A DNA stretch of 16,974 bases, from assembly GCA_900552415.1 (NCBI GenBank), contig USAD01000019.1, positions 1-16,974 on the forward strand. The letters run 5' to 3'. Under the pieces are notes generated by a model. That model had not been told where the DNA came from, ran no database searches, and saw only the letters and a program-made list of their open reading frames with translations. This stretch comes from an uncultured Parabacteroides sp. Lineage in GTDB: Bacteria; Bacteroidota; Bacteroidia; Bacteroidales; Tannerellaceae. Positions 8,020 through 15,712 of this stretch are shown here, one piece after another (the first letter of the stretch is position 1; each line of letters begins with the position of its first letter). The position numbers and the translations under genes were made by a program.

Positions 8020-8068
8020 CGGTATAAGAAATCAGGAGACATTATTAACAACATAATATTTTAGCGAT

Positions 8069-8647
8069 ATGGAAAAAAGCATTAAAGGTACACGTACAGA
8101 ACAGAACTTATTGAAATCATTCGCGGGCGAGTCGCAGGCAAGAAGCCGTTACACATTCTTCGCGAGCACGGCCAAGAAAGAGGGTTATGAGCAGATCGCC
8201 GGTGTCTTCATGGAGACAGCGGAGCAGGAGAAAGAGCACGCTAAGCGTTTCTTCAAGTTCCTCGAGGGCGGCATGGTAGAGATCACGGCGGCATATCCCG
8301 CGGGTGTTATCGGTACGACAGCCGAGAACTTGGCGGCAGCCGCGGCAGGCGAGAACGAGGAGTGGGCAGACCTTTATCCGGAGTTCGCGAAGGTGGCCGA
8401 TGAGGAGGGCTTCCCTGAGGTAGCCGTAGCGTTCCGTATGATCGCCAAGGTTGAGGCTGAGCATGAGAAACGTTATCGCAAGCTTTTGGCGAATGTGATC
8501 GAGAATAAGGTATTCGAGAAAGACGAGACGATCTGGTGGCAGTGCCGTAACTGCGGTTTCGTGATCGAGGGTAAGAAGGCGCCGCAGAAATGTCCGGCAT
8601 GCTTGCACCCACAAGCTTTCTTCGAGCCGATGAAGCAGAACTATTGA
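8069..8647 (+). CDS. rbr: Rubrerythrin
   Basis: This 192-residue cytoplasmic protein is rubrerythrin, a non-haem diiron peroxidase that reduces hydrogen peroxide in anaerobes and microaerophiles. The N-terminal ferritin-like four-helix domain carries the diiron ligands: Glu21 (AGESQ), Glu54 and His57 (EQEKEH), Glu95 and Glu98 (GENEEW), Glu129 and His132 (KVEAEH). The C-terminal rubredoxin domain has the two knuckles CRNC (Cys159, Cys162) and CPAC (Cys175, Cys178) for its FeS4 iron. Length and spacing match classical rubrerythrins. It stands alone between the divergent SulP gene and the convergent nadB and ends at a strong terminator. Peroxide control is expected for the family but no regulator site is seen. 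Confidence 0.97.
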   Translation: MEKSIKGTRTEQNLLKSFAGESQARSRYTFFASTAKKEGYEQIAGVFMETAEQEKEHAKRFFKFLEGGMVEITAAYPAGVIGTTAENLAAAAAGENEEWADLYPEFAKVADEEGFPEVAVAFRMIAKVEAEHEKRYRKLLANVIENKVFEKDETIWWQCRNCGFVIEGKKAPQKCPACLHPQAFFEPMKQNY

Positions 8648-8674
8648 TATTGGGATACTGGAATGGGAATAAGG

Positions 8675-8703
8675 AAAGCCCGCGAGATCGCTCGCGGGCT
8701 TTT
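8675..8703. terminator. Bidirectional intrinsic terminator between rbr and nadB
   Basis: A perfect 12-bp stem, AAAGCCCGCGAG with CTCGCGGGCTTT, encloses the loop ATCG and runs into TTTTCGTTTTA on the plus strand. It lies 27 bases after the rubrerythrin stop and a few bases past the nadB stop (8708-8710), so it can end both convergent transcripts. Confidence 0.9.
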
Positions 8704-8707
8704 CGTT

Positions 8708-10300
8708 TTATTGGGAGATCGTCTTGTTCTTGTCTTTCTCGGGCAGGTAGTCGATGGTGTAGTGCAAACCACGGCTCTCCTTCCGCTCCATCGCCTGCTT
8801 GGTGATGAGGTAACCGACGTTGATCAGGTTACGCAGCTCGCAAATCTCGCGCGAGGCCTTGCAGTGCTTGAAGAGGCTCTCCGTCTCCTCGTAGAGGATA
8901 TCGAGGCGGTTCCAGGCCCGCGTCAGGCGCAGGTTGCTCCGGACAATACCGACGTAGGATTCCATGATCTGGTTCACCTCCCTCATGCTCTGGGTGATCA
9001 GGACGCGCTCCTCGTTGGTGATCGTTCCCTCGTCGTTCCATTCGGGGATGTCGGTGTTATAGTCGTAACGGTCGACAACGCTCAACGCGTGCTGGGCGGC
9101 GGCCTCGGCGTAGACAACCGCCTCGATCAGCGAGTTCGACGCCAAACGGTTACCGCCATGCAGGCCCGTGCATGAGCACTCGCCGATAGCGTAGAGTCGG
9201 CGGATGCTTGATTGTCCGTCGAGATCCACCTTGATACCGCCGCACAGGTAGTGTGCCGCCGGGGCAACCGGAATATAATCCTTGGTGATATCGATGCCGA
9301 TCTCCAGGCAATGCTTGTAAATGTTGGGGAAGTGACGTTTCGTCTCTTCCGGATCCTTATGGGTGACATCGAGGTAGACGTGATCGTCGCCTCGCAATTT
9401 CATCTCACTGTCGATCGCCCGGGCCACGATGTCGCGCGGCGCCAACGAGAGACGCGGGTCATACTTCTGCATGAACTCCTCGCCAGCGAGGTTCTTCAGG
9501 ACAGCTCCGTAGCCACGCATTGCCTCGGTGATCAGGAAGCAGGGACGATCGCCCGGATGATAAAGGGCTGTCGGGTGGAACTGGATGAATTCCATGTCCT
9601 TCACCTGTCCCTTGGCGCGATAGACCATCGCGATTCCGTCGCCCGTAGCGACAAGCGGGTTGGTGGTATTGCGGTAGACCGCCTCGCAACCGCCTGTAGC
9701 CATGACCGTCACCTTCGAAAGGAAGGTATCCACCTCGCCGGTCTCCTCGTTCAACACGTAGGCGCCGAAACACTTGATGCCGGGCGTGTAGCGGGTGACG
9801 ATGATACCCAGATGATGCTGCGTGATGATCTCGACGGCAAAATGGTTCTTGAAGATGGTGATGTTCGGATGTTGCTGCACGGCGCGGATCAAGCTGGTCT
9901 GGATCTCGGCGCCAGTGTTGTCTTTATGGTGCAGGATACGGAACTCCGAGTGGCCGCCCTCCTTGTGGAGGTCGAACTCGCCGTCCGCCTTCTTGTCGAA
10001 GTTAACACCCCATTCGATCAGTTGCTTGATCTGTGCGGGAGCCTCACGGACAACCTTCTCGACGGCGGCCCGGTCGCTGATCCAGTCGCCCGCGATCATG
10101 GTATCCTCAATATGTTTCTCGAAATTATCGACGGCTAGATTGGTAACCGACGCTATTCCGCCTTGGGCGAAATAGGTATTAGCCTCCTCCAGGCCAGCCT
10201 TGCAAATCAGCGCGACCTTTCCCTTATGCGCGACCTTGAGCGCGAAGCTCATGCCGGCGATTCCGGAACCTATTACTAAGAAATCGAATTTCTGTATCAT
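8708..10300 (-). CDS. nadB: L-aspartate oxidase
   Basis: This 530-residue flavoprotein is L-aspartate oxidase, which oxidises L-aspartate to iminoaspartate in the first step of de novo NAD synthesis; quinolinate synthase NadA then uses the product. The N-terminus has the FAD dinucleotide motif VIGSGIAGMSFAL (9-21), followed by NTYFAQGGIA (41-50). Active-site and FAD segments are GGHSEFRILHH (115-125), EFIQFHPTALY (237-247), LAPRDIVARAID (286-297, Arg289), APAAHYLCGGI (346-356, His350) and GLHGGNRLASNSLIEAVVYA (379-398, Arg385). These features and the length separate it from succinate dehydrogenase and fumarate reductase flavoproteins. In anaerobes fumarate is the likely electron acceptor. nadA and nadC are not in the window. 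The promoter is predicted 23-30 bases upstream. Confidence 0.97.
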   Translation of the reverse strand: MIQKFDFLVIGSGIAGMSFALKVAHKGKVALICKAGLEEANTYFAQGGIASVTNLAVDNFEKHIEDTMIAGDWISDRAAVEKVVREAPAQIKQLIEWGVNFDKKADGEFDLHKEGGHSEFRILHHKDNTGAEIQTSLIRAVQQHPNITIFKNHFAVEIITQHHLGIIVTRYTPGIKCFGAYVLNEETGEVDTFLSKVTVMATGGCEAVYRNTTNPLVATGDGIAMVYRAKGQVKDMEFIQFHPTALYHPGDRPCFLITEAMRGYGAVLKNLAGEEFMQKYDPRLSLAPRDIVARAIDSEMKLRGDDHVYLDVTHKDPEETKRHFPNIYKHCLEIGIDITKDYIPVAPAAHYLCGGIKVDLDGQSSIRRLYAIGECSCTGLHGGNRLASNSLIEAVVYAEAAAQHALSVVDRYDYNTDIPEWNDEGTITNEERVLITQSMREVNQIMESYVGIVRSNLRLTRAWNRLDILYEETESLFKHCKASREICELRNLINVGYLITKQAMERKESRGLHYTIDYLPEKDKNKTISQ

Positions 10301-10322
10301 TTTGCTACATTTTAATGGGATG

Positions 10323-10330
10323 CAAAATTA
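10323..10330 (-). promoter_or_regulatory. nadB -7 promoter element
   Basis: On the minus strand TAATTTTG is a perfect match to the Bacteroidetes -7 consensus TAnnTTTG, 22 bases before the nadB ATG, leaving a short leader. The -33 box is weak. A 6-bp inverted repeat (AAATCC and GGATTT, 10357-10374) lies just upstream of the element and could be a regulator site. Confidence 0.65.
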
Positions 10331-10410
10331 GGGATTTTCATGGATTGTGGTCATAAAAATCCATTTTTGGATTTCTTATATGTTGAACAATATAAATTAA
10401 TAGTTGTTTT

Positions 10411-10442
10411 CTTGATGGATTCTTGTAAGTCCCCTATATTTG
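10411..10442 (+). promoter_or_regulatory. Promoter upstream of a candidate small RNA
   Basis: TATATTTG at 10435-10442 perfectly matches TAnnTTTG, and CTTG at 10411-10414 sits 20 bases upstream in place of TTTG. Transcription would start near 10449 and run on the plus strand. It is about 360 bases before murF, with a terminator-like hairpin in between. Confidence 0.6.
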
Positions 10443-10448
10443 CACCGT

Positions 10449-10525
10449 GGTTTTTTCATAATAGTATTAGATTTAAGGTTAACAAAGTTTGATTAGGGGT
10501 TGTCGGGAGACAACCTTTAATTGTT
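10449..10525 (+). ncRNA. Candidate small RNA or short leader transcript
   Basis: A near-consensus promoter ends at 10442, and about 50 bases later a hairpin followed by a T-rich run would end transcription near 10525, defining an RNA of about 75 nt. The body is AT-rich with no start codon leading to a useful frame. It matches no RNA family known to me. The alternative is an attenuated leader for murF. The call rests on the promoter and terminator pair alone. Confidence 0.35.
10495..10525 (+). terminator. Intrinsic terminator-like hairpin
   Basis: GGTTGTC (10498-10504) and GACAACC (10509-10515) form a perfect 7-bp stem with a GGGA loop, extended by one A-T and two G-U pairs to 10495 and 10518. 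A T-rich run, TTTAATTGTTTT, follows. It lies downstream of the promoter at 10435. Confidence 0.6.
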
Positions 10526-10612
10526 TTAGGGCGGTAGGTTCCGGTTTCTTTCCCTGTTTTTCTTCCTGGTTGTTTTTATCGTTGTCGTTTTCGTTCGCGT
10601 TAGGGGCCGATT

Positions 10613-10702
10613 CCAGTCCCTTGCGGAAAGTACTGTAGTCCGATGCGGAAAGTACTCCAGTACTTCCCGGAGAGTACTGGAGTACTTTCCGTAAGGGACT
10701 GG
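10613..10702. repeat. Nested inverted repeats with 19-bp perfect stem
   Basis: CGGAAAGTACTCCAGTACT (10646-10664) is the exact reverse complement of 10673-10691, with the 8-base loop TCCCGGAG. A second partial copy of the left arm (GCGGAAAGTACT) lies at 10623-10634. The stretch 10613-10634 is, with one mismatch, the reverse complement of 10681-10702, so a longer alternative fold exists. The element is upstream of the murF promoter and could act as a terminator, attenuator or protein site. Confidence 0.85.
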
Positions 10703-10744
10703 CGAGACGTAAGGGACTGGCGAGACGTAAGGGACTGGCGAGAC
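10691..10744. repeat. Three perfect 18-bp direct repeats
   Basis: GTAAGGGACTGGCGAGAC occurs three times with no mismatch at 10691, 10709 and 10727, followed by a partial start (GTATGG). The first copy begins at the last base of the neighbouring inverted repeat. A unit divisible by three keeps the frame open through it, which creates a false N-terminal extension of murF. Perfect identity suggests recent expansion or homogenisation. Confidence 0.92.
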
Positions 10745-10771
10745 GTATGGACAAGGCTCGTGTTTTTTCCC

Positions 10772-10779
10772 TACCTTCG
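10772..10779 (+). promoter_or_regulatory. murF -7 promoter element
   Basis: TACCTTCG, a one-base variant of TAnnTTTG, lies 22 bases before the murF ATG. No TTTG is seen at -33. It lies inside the upstream-extended open frame, which supports the start at 10802. Confidence 0.5.
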
Positions 10780-10801
10780 CGTCATACAATTCTATTTGGA
10801 C

Positions 10802-12091
10802 ATGGATACGGAAAATCTCTACCAGTTATTTATAAAGCATCCGGTAGTGACGACAGACAGTCGCCATTGTCCGGAAGGCTCTCTTTTCTTTGCCTTGAAG
10901 GGCGAGCGTTTCGATGGGAACCAATACGCGGCGGCGGCTTTGGAGAAAGGTTGCGCCTATGCGGTGATCGATAATCCCGAGTATCTGTCGGGCGATCGTA
11001 CGATCCTGGTCGACGATACCTTGCGGGCATTGCAAGCGTTGGCCCGAGAGCATCGGGACAGGTTGGGCTTGCCGGTGATCGGTATTACGGGTACGAACGG
11101 TAAGACGACGACCAAGGAATTGATCGCGGCGGTCCTCTCCACTCAATATAACCTGCTTTATACGGAAGGCAACCTGAATAATCATATCGGCGTGCCGCTG
11201 ACATTGCTTCGTCTTCGTGAGACGCATCAGCTGGCGGTGATCGAGATGGGTGCCAGCCATCCGGGTGATATCCGTGAGTTGGTGGAGATCGCTCATCCCA
11301 ATTATGGCTTGATTACCAATGTGGGACAGGCCCATTTGCAGGGATTTGGCTCGTTTGATGGAGTGATCCGGACCAAGGGGGAACTTTACGATTACCTCCG
11401 GGCACATGGTGGCGAGATCTTTATCCGTGAGGAGGATGAGATCCTGCGTGGCATCGCCCAGGGTTTGCCGCATACCACTTACGGCTCGGGTGAGGAGGCT
11501 TTCATTCATGGCCGGCTGACGGAGGTCAATCCCTTCCTCTCGTTGGAGTGGCAGGAAAAGGAGACGGACGAGAGCTATCCGGTCGATACCCACCTGATCG
11601 GAGGATATAATATTCACAATGTCTTGGCCGCGATCGCGATAGGTCGTTATTTCAAGGTCCCGGCGGATCGGATCAACCAGGCGATTGCCGCCTATACGCC
11701 GACCAATAACCGCTCACAATTCCAACAGACAGAGCGAAACAGCCTGGTGATTGACGCCTACAACGCCAACCCCAGCAGCATGAGGGCCGCTCTCGAGAAT
11801 TTTGGGGCTATGCCGGGCGCTCCCAAGGCTTTGATCCTTGGCGATATGCGCGAGCTGGGTCCGGAGAGCGACCGGTTGCATGCCGAGATTGTCCGGTTGA
11901 TCGACGCGGGTCATTACGACCGGGTTTACCTCTGTGGCGAGCATTTCTCTGCCGTTGGGTCGGGTTACTGTTGTTTCCAGACGACCGAGGCGCTTCTGGA
12001 GACGCTCGAGCGTGAACCCCTGACGGGTTATCATATCTTAATCAAGGGCTCACGGGGGATTGGATTGGAACGTACGTTGAAATTCCTGTAA
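10802..12091 (+). CDS. murF: UDP-N-acetylmuramoyl-tripeptide--D-alanyl-D-alanine ligase
   Basis: This 429-residue cytoplasmic Mur ligase adds D-Ala-D-Ala to UDP-MurNAc-tripeptide, completing the peptidoglycan precursor stem. The N-terminal substrate domain has VVTTDSRHCPEGSLFFALKG (residues 15-34). The ATP loop is GITGTNGKTTTKE (94-106), followed by NLNNHIGVPLTLL (124-136), EMGASHPGDI (148-157) and NVGQAHLQGFGS. The C-terminal domain has VIDAYNANPSSM, ILGDMRELG and IKGSRGIGLE, all typical of MurF. The frame is open for 53 more codons upstream, but that part is encoded by tandem repeats and contains the promoter, while family proteins begin close to this ATG, so 10802 is preferred. parC follows after 77 bases and may be co-transcribed. 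Confidence 0.96.
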   Translation: MDTENLYQLFIKHPVVTTDSRHCPEGSLFFALKGERFDGNQYAAAALEKGCAYAVIDNPEYLSGDRTILVDDTLRALQALAREHRDRLGLPVIGITGTNGKTTTKELIAAVLSTQYNLLYTEGNLNNHIGVPLTLLRLRETHQLAVIEMGASHPGDIRELVEIAHPNYGLITNVGQAHLQGFGSFDGVIRTKGELYDYLRAHGGEIFIREEDEILRGIAQGLPHTTYGSGEEAFIHGRLTEVNPFLSLEWQEKETDESYPVDTHLIGGYNIHNVLAAIAIGRYFKVPADRINQAIAAYTPTNNRSQFQQTERNSLVIDAYNANPSSMRAALENFGAMPGAPKALILGDMRELGPESDRLHAEIVRLIDAGHYDRVYLCGEHFSAVGSGYCCFQTTEALLETLEREPLTGYHILIKGSRGIGLERTLKFL

Positions 12092-12168
12092 GCCGAATCC
12101 ATTTTTTTATTAAATTTACAGCGTGAAATGTATTCAGACTAAGCAGCTATAGAAGAAGAGGACAGACG

Positions 12169-14838
12169 ATGACACCAGAGGATCTCACACAAGAACACGC
12201 GCGCTATAAGGTTCCGGACAAGAATGACGCGCATATCACATATCATCTTTCCGGCATGTACCAGAATTGGTTCCTGGATTATGCCTCCTACGTGATTCTT
12301 GAGCGGGCCGTGCCGCACATCAACGATGGACTCAAGCCGGTGCAGCGTCGTATTCTTCATTCCATGAGAAGGCTCGACGACGGGCGTTACAATAAGGTAG
12401 CCAACATCGTGGGTCATACCATGCAGTTCCATCCGCATGGCGACGCCTCGATCGGCGACGCGTTGGTGCAGTTGGGACAAAAGGAGCTGCTGATCGATTG
12501 CCAGGGAAACTGGGGAAATATCCTGACAGGCGATAGCGCGGCCGCTCCCCGTTATATCGAGGCGCGTCTCTCCAAGTTCGCTCTCGATACCGTCTTCAAT
12601 CCGAAGACGACCCAATGGCAACTCTCTTACGATGGCCGTAACCGGGAGCCGGTTACCCTGCCCGTGAAATTCCCGTTGCTTTTGGCGCAAGGCGTCGAGG
12701 GTATCGCCGTGGGCCTCTCCTCCAAGATATTGCCGCATAACTTCAACGAGCTGATTGACGCCTCGATCGCTTACCTGCGGGGCGAGCCTTTCACGCTTTA
12801 TCCCGATTTCCAGACGGGTGGCTATATCGACGTCTCCCGTTATAATGACGGCGAGCGGGGCGGCTCGGTGAAGATCCGGGCGAAGGTGGGCAAGATCGAC
12901 AACAAGACTTTGGTCATCTCCGAGATCCCGTATGGGAAAACGACCTCGGCCGTGATCGATTCCATATTGAAGGCGAACGAGAAAGGTAAGATCAAGATCA
13001 AGAAGGTGGACGACAATACGGCTAAGAACGTGGAGATCCTCGTGCATTTGGCGCCCGGTGTCTCGTCCGACAAGACGATCGACGCGCTTTACGCCTTCAC
13101 CGATTGTGAGATCAGTCTCTCGCCCAACTGTTGTGTCATCAAGGACGATAAGCCTCATTTCCTGACCGTGAGCGACGTGTTGCGTCATTCGACCGATCGC
13201 ACGCTCGACCTGCTCCGGCAGGAGCTTCAGATCCAGAAACAGGAGCAGGAGGAGGCGCTCTTCTATGCCTCGCTCGAGAAGATCTTTATCGAGGAACGCA
13301 TCTACAAGGACGCGGAGTTCGAGAACGCCAAGGATATGGACGAGGCGGTCGCGCACATCGACAGTCGCCTGGAGCCGTTCAAGCCCTCGTTTATCCGTGA
13401 GGTGACACGTGACGATATCTTGAGACTGATGGAGATCAAGATGGGACGTATCCTGAAGTTCAACAGCTACAAGAGCAATGAGTTCATCGCCCAGACCAAG
13501 CGTGAGATCGAGCGCATCAACCATCATCTGGAGTTTATTGTCGATTACACGGTGGATTGGTTTACAGGCTTGAAGGAGAAATACGGTAAGAATTATCCCC
13601 GCCTGACGGAGATCCGTAATTTCGACACGATCGAGGCGACCAAGGTGGTCGAGGCGAACGAGAAGCTTTATATCAACCGTCAGGAGGGATTCATCGGATA
13701 CGGCCTGAAGAAGGACGAGTACGTCTGCAACTGTTCCGATATCGACGACGTGATCATCTTCTATCGTAACGGAACCTATAAGATCGTACGGATCGCCGAG
13801 AAGATGTTTGTCGGCAAGGATATCCTTTATGTTAATGTCTTCAAGCGTAACGATGTCCGTACGATTTACAACGTGATTTACCGTGATGGTAAGGTGGGTT
13901 ATAATTACATCAAGCGTTTCGCCGTCACCGGCATTACCCGCGACAAAGAGTACGACCTGACGAAGGGAACGGAGGGCTCGCGCATCCTCTATTTCAGCGC
14001 CAACCCAAATGGCGAGGCGGAGACGGTCAAGGTGATCCTCAAGCCCAAGGCACGCCAGAAACTGTTGGTGTTCGAGAAGAATTTCAGTGATATTGCCATC
14101 AAGGGCCGTGGCTCGCAAGGCAATATCCTGACAAAGGCCGACATCCATAAGATCTCGTTGAAACAGCGAGGCTCTTCCACGCTGGGCGGCTTGCAGGTCT
14201 GGTTCGACCGTGATATCCTGCGCCTCAATTACGATGGGCGAGGCGAGGAGCTGGGTGAGTTCCACAGTGATGATCAGATCCTGGTTGTTCTGAACAACGG
14301 TGATTTCTATACCACCAATTTCGACCTGAGTAACCATTATGAGCAAAATATCCTGGTGATCGAGAAATATCAACCGGGCAAGACCTGGACAGCGATTGTC
14401 TACGACGCTGACCAGAAATATTATTACCTCAAGCGCTTCCTGTTGGAGGCCAGTGCCCGTAAGCAGAGCTTCCTGGGCGAGAATCCGAAGAATCGCCTGA
14501 TGTTGCTCACGGATGAGGCCTATCCTCGTGTGGAGGTGGTCTTTGGCGGGCACGATTCGTTCCGCGAGGCACTCGTGATCGACGTGGACAAGTTTACCGT
14601 GGTCCGTGGCTTCAAGGCGAAAGGACGGCGTGTATCGAGCTACGAGATTGCCAGCTTCAACGAGCTGGAGCCGAACAGGCTGCCGGAAGCGACTTCGCCC
14701 GAGAGCGAATCGGAGGCTCTCTCGCAAGTGGAGGAGACCGATGAGGAGGAGCCGCAGAGCCACACCGATATCCTGGACGAGATCACCGGGCAGATGAATC
14801 TTTTCAAGAATAATCCAACCAGCGATAACGAGGAATGA
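12169..14838 (+). CDS. parC: DNA topoisomerase IV subunit A (ParC/GyrA family)
   Basis: This 889-residue protein is the cleavage subunit of a type IIA topoisomerase, which with ParE decatenates replicated chromosomes. The N-terminal breakage domain has ERAVPHINDGLKPVQRRILH (45-64), HPHGDASIGDALV (88-100) and GDSAAAPRYIEARLS (121-135), where Tyr129 is the DNA-linking tyrosine. The glutamine-rich coiled-coil region is about 345-440, and beta-propeller blades of the C-terminal domain fill about 510-820. A complete GyrA box is not seen, although IKGRGSQGN resembles it partly, favouring ParC over GyrA. The tail from about 840 is acidic (EETDEEEPQS). At the quinolone-linked positions the residues are Ala93 and Asp97. 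An AGAGGA stretch lies about 10 bases before the ATG. The stop overlaps the next start (ATGA). Confidence 0.95.
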   Translation: MTPEDLTQEHARYKVPDKNDAHITYHLSGMYQNWFLDYASYVILERAVPHINDGLKPVQRRILHSMRRLDDGRYNKVANIVGHTMQFHPHGDASIGDALVQLGQKELLIDCQGNWGNILTGDSAAAPRYIEARLSKFALDTVFNPKTTQWQLSYDGRNREPVTLPVKFPLLLAQGVEGIAVGLSSKILPHNFNELIDASIAYLRGEPFTLYPDFQTGGYIDVSRYNDGERGGSVKIRAKVGKIDNKTLVISEIPYGKTTSAVIDSILKANEKGKIKIKKVDDNTAKNVEILVHLAPGVSSDKTIDALYAFTDCEISLSPNCCVIKDDKPHFLTVSDVLRHSTDRTLDLLRQELQIQKQEQEEALFYASLEKIFIEERIYKDAEFENAKDMDEAVAHIDSRLEPFKPSFIREVTRDDILRLMEIKMGRILKFNSYKSNEFIAQTKREIERINHHLEFIVDYTVDWFTGLKEKYGKNYPRLTEIRNFDTIEATKVVEANEKLYINRQEGFIGYGLKKDEYVCNCSDIDDVIIFYRNGTYKIVRIAEKMFVGKDILYVNVFKRNDVRTIYNVIYRDGKVGYNYIKRFAVTGITRDKEYDLTKGTEGSRILYFSANPNGEAETVKVILKPKARQKLLVFEKNFSDIAIKGRGSQGNILTKADIHKISLKQRGSSTLGGLQVWFDRDILRLNYDGRGEELGEFHSDDQILVVLNNGDFYTTNFDLSNHYEQNILVIEKYQPGKTWTAIVYDADQKYYYLKRFLLEASARKQSFLGENPKNRLMLLTDEAYPRVEVVFGGHDSFREALVIDVDKFTVVRGFKAKGRRVSSYEIASFNELEPNRLPEATSPESESEALSQVEETDEEEPQSHTDILDEITGQMNLFKNNPTSDNEE

Positions 14839-15695
14839 TAAGGCCGTTTCTACTCTCGACCGTTTTGGCCCTTTTTGCCGCTTTATCGCCCCTTCGCGGG
14901 CAAGAGGAACTGCCGCTCTCGATCATGGAGGCAACCTCCATCGGCGTCGGTGGTTATAACCTGATGGATACCTATCTGACGCCTGGGGCGACAGTCAATT
15001 ATTCCGGCGTGGGCCTGAGCGTGCTCAACGAGCGGATGAAGATGACCGGCATCGCTGATGGGAATATTTCCCGTCAACAACTGCTCCGGGCCGAGTTCTC
15101 CTCGACCTCGAACGGCGCGGGCACGAAATCGAACCTGGAGCTGCTGGGCCAGTACGCCTTGAACTATCATTACCATTTCACGCCGCTGCCCGGCCTGAAG
15201 TTGTTGGCGGGCGGTGGCGCACGGGGCTTGCTGGGCATGATCTATAATATGCAGAATGGCAACAATCCTGTCTCGGTCAAGGCCGATCTCGACCTGAACC
15301 TCTCGGGCATGGCCATCTATCAGCTGGCGATCAAGGATTATCCCGTCACGTTGCGCTATCAGGTGGATTTGCCCTTCTCGGGCATCTGTTTCGCCCCGAA
15401 ATATGGGCAATCCTATTATGAGATGTTCGGCCTGAGCAATTCGGGTGGGTTGGTGCGCTATAATTCCTTTCATAATAAGTTCGCGATCCAGAACTACCTG
15501 ACCGCCGATTTCCCGATCGGCGATTTCACCATCCGGGCCGCTTTCCATCATCAGGCTTATCATACCGATATGAACGGGATCAAGAGTCACATCATTTCCC
15601 GCTCCTTTATGATCGGTTTTGTCCGAGAGTTCATCTCGTGGGGCGGGAAAAAGAGCAAGCGGATGCGGGAGAGTTACCGAAACGCGTTTTATTAA
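14835..15695 (+). CDS. Secreted DUF3316-like protein
   Basis: This 286-residue protein starts with a signal peptide (MIRPFLLSTVLALFAALSPL, then RGQEE) and so is exported. The mature part is rich in alternating polar and aromatic stretches and glycine, such as YALNYHYHFTPLPGLKLLAG and YQLAIKDYPVTLRYQVDLPF, which suggests an outer-membrane or periplasmic beta barrel. It resembles the DUF3316 family of Bacteroidetes, with no known function; this is from memory and moderately sure. Its ATG overlaps the parC stop by four bases (ATGA), so it is probably translationally coupled. The S41 lipoprotein gene follows after 17 bases. A working link with parC is not evident; the pairing is likely positional. 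Confidence 0.8.
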   Translation: MIRPFLLSTVLALFAALSPLRGQEELPLSIMEATSIGVGGYNLMDTYLTPGATVNYSGVGLSVLNERMKMTGIADGNISRQQLLRAEFSSTSNGAGTKSNLELLGQYALNYHYHFTPLPGLKLLAGGGARGLLGMIYNMQNGNNPVSVKADLDLNLSGMAIYQLAIKDYPVTLRYQVDLPFSGICFAPKYGQSYYEMFGLSNSGGLVRYNSFHNKFAIQNYLTADFPIGDFTIRAAFHHQAYHTDMNGIKSHIISRSFMIGFVREFISWGGKKSKRMRESYRNAFY

Positions 15696-15712
15696 TCAAG
15701 AGTCGTAGGTTT

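Noticed and set aside
10479..10789. Two overlapping minus-strand ORFs of 87-91 codons
   Set aside because: Their N-terminal halves are repeat-encoded (SPLRLA or SPVPYV units), one runs through the terminator-like hairpin, and no promoter or family is seen. The Lys/Glu/Asn-rich part (10530-10610) keeps a small doubt.
10643..10801. N-terminal extension of murF by 53 codons (DWRDVR repeats)
   Set aside because: It is encoded by the inverted and 18-bp repeats, contains the predicted promoter, and family proteins start close to the ATG at 10802.
12139..14763. Open frame of 874 codons antisense to parC
   Set aside because: parC on the plus strand has full family motifs over its length; the antisense translation has no recognisable domain and arises from GC-rich codon use that avoids stops on the opposite strand.
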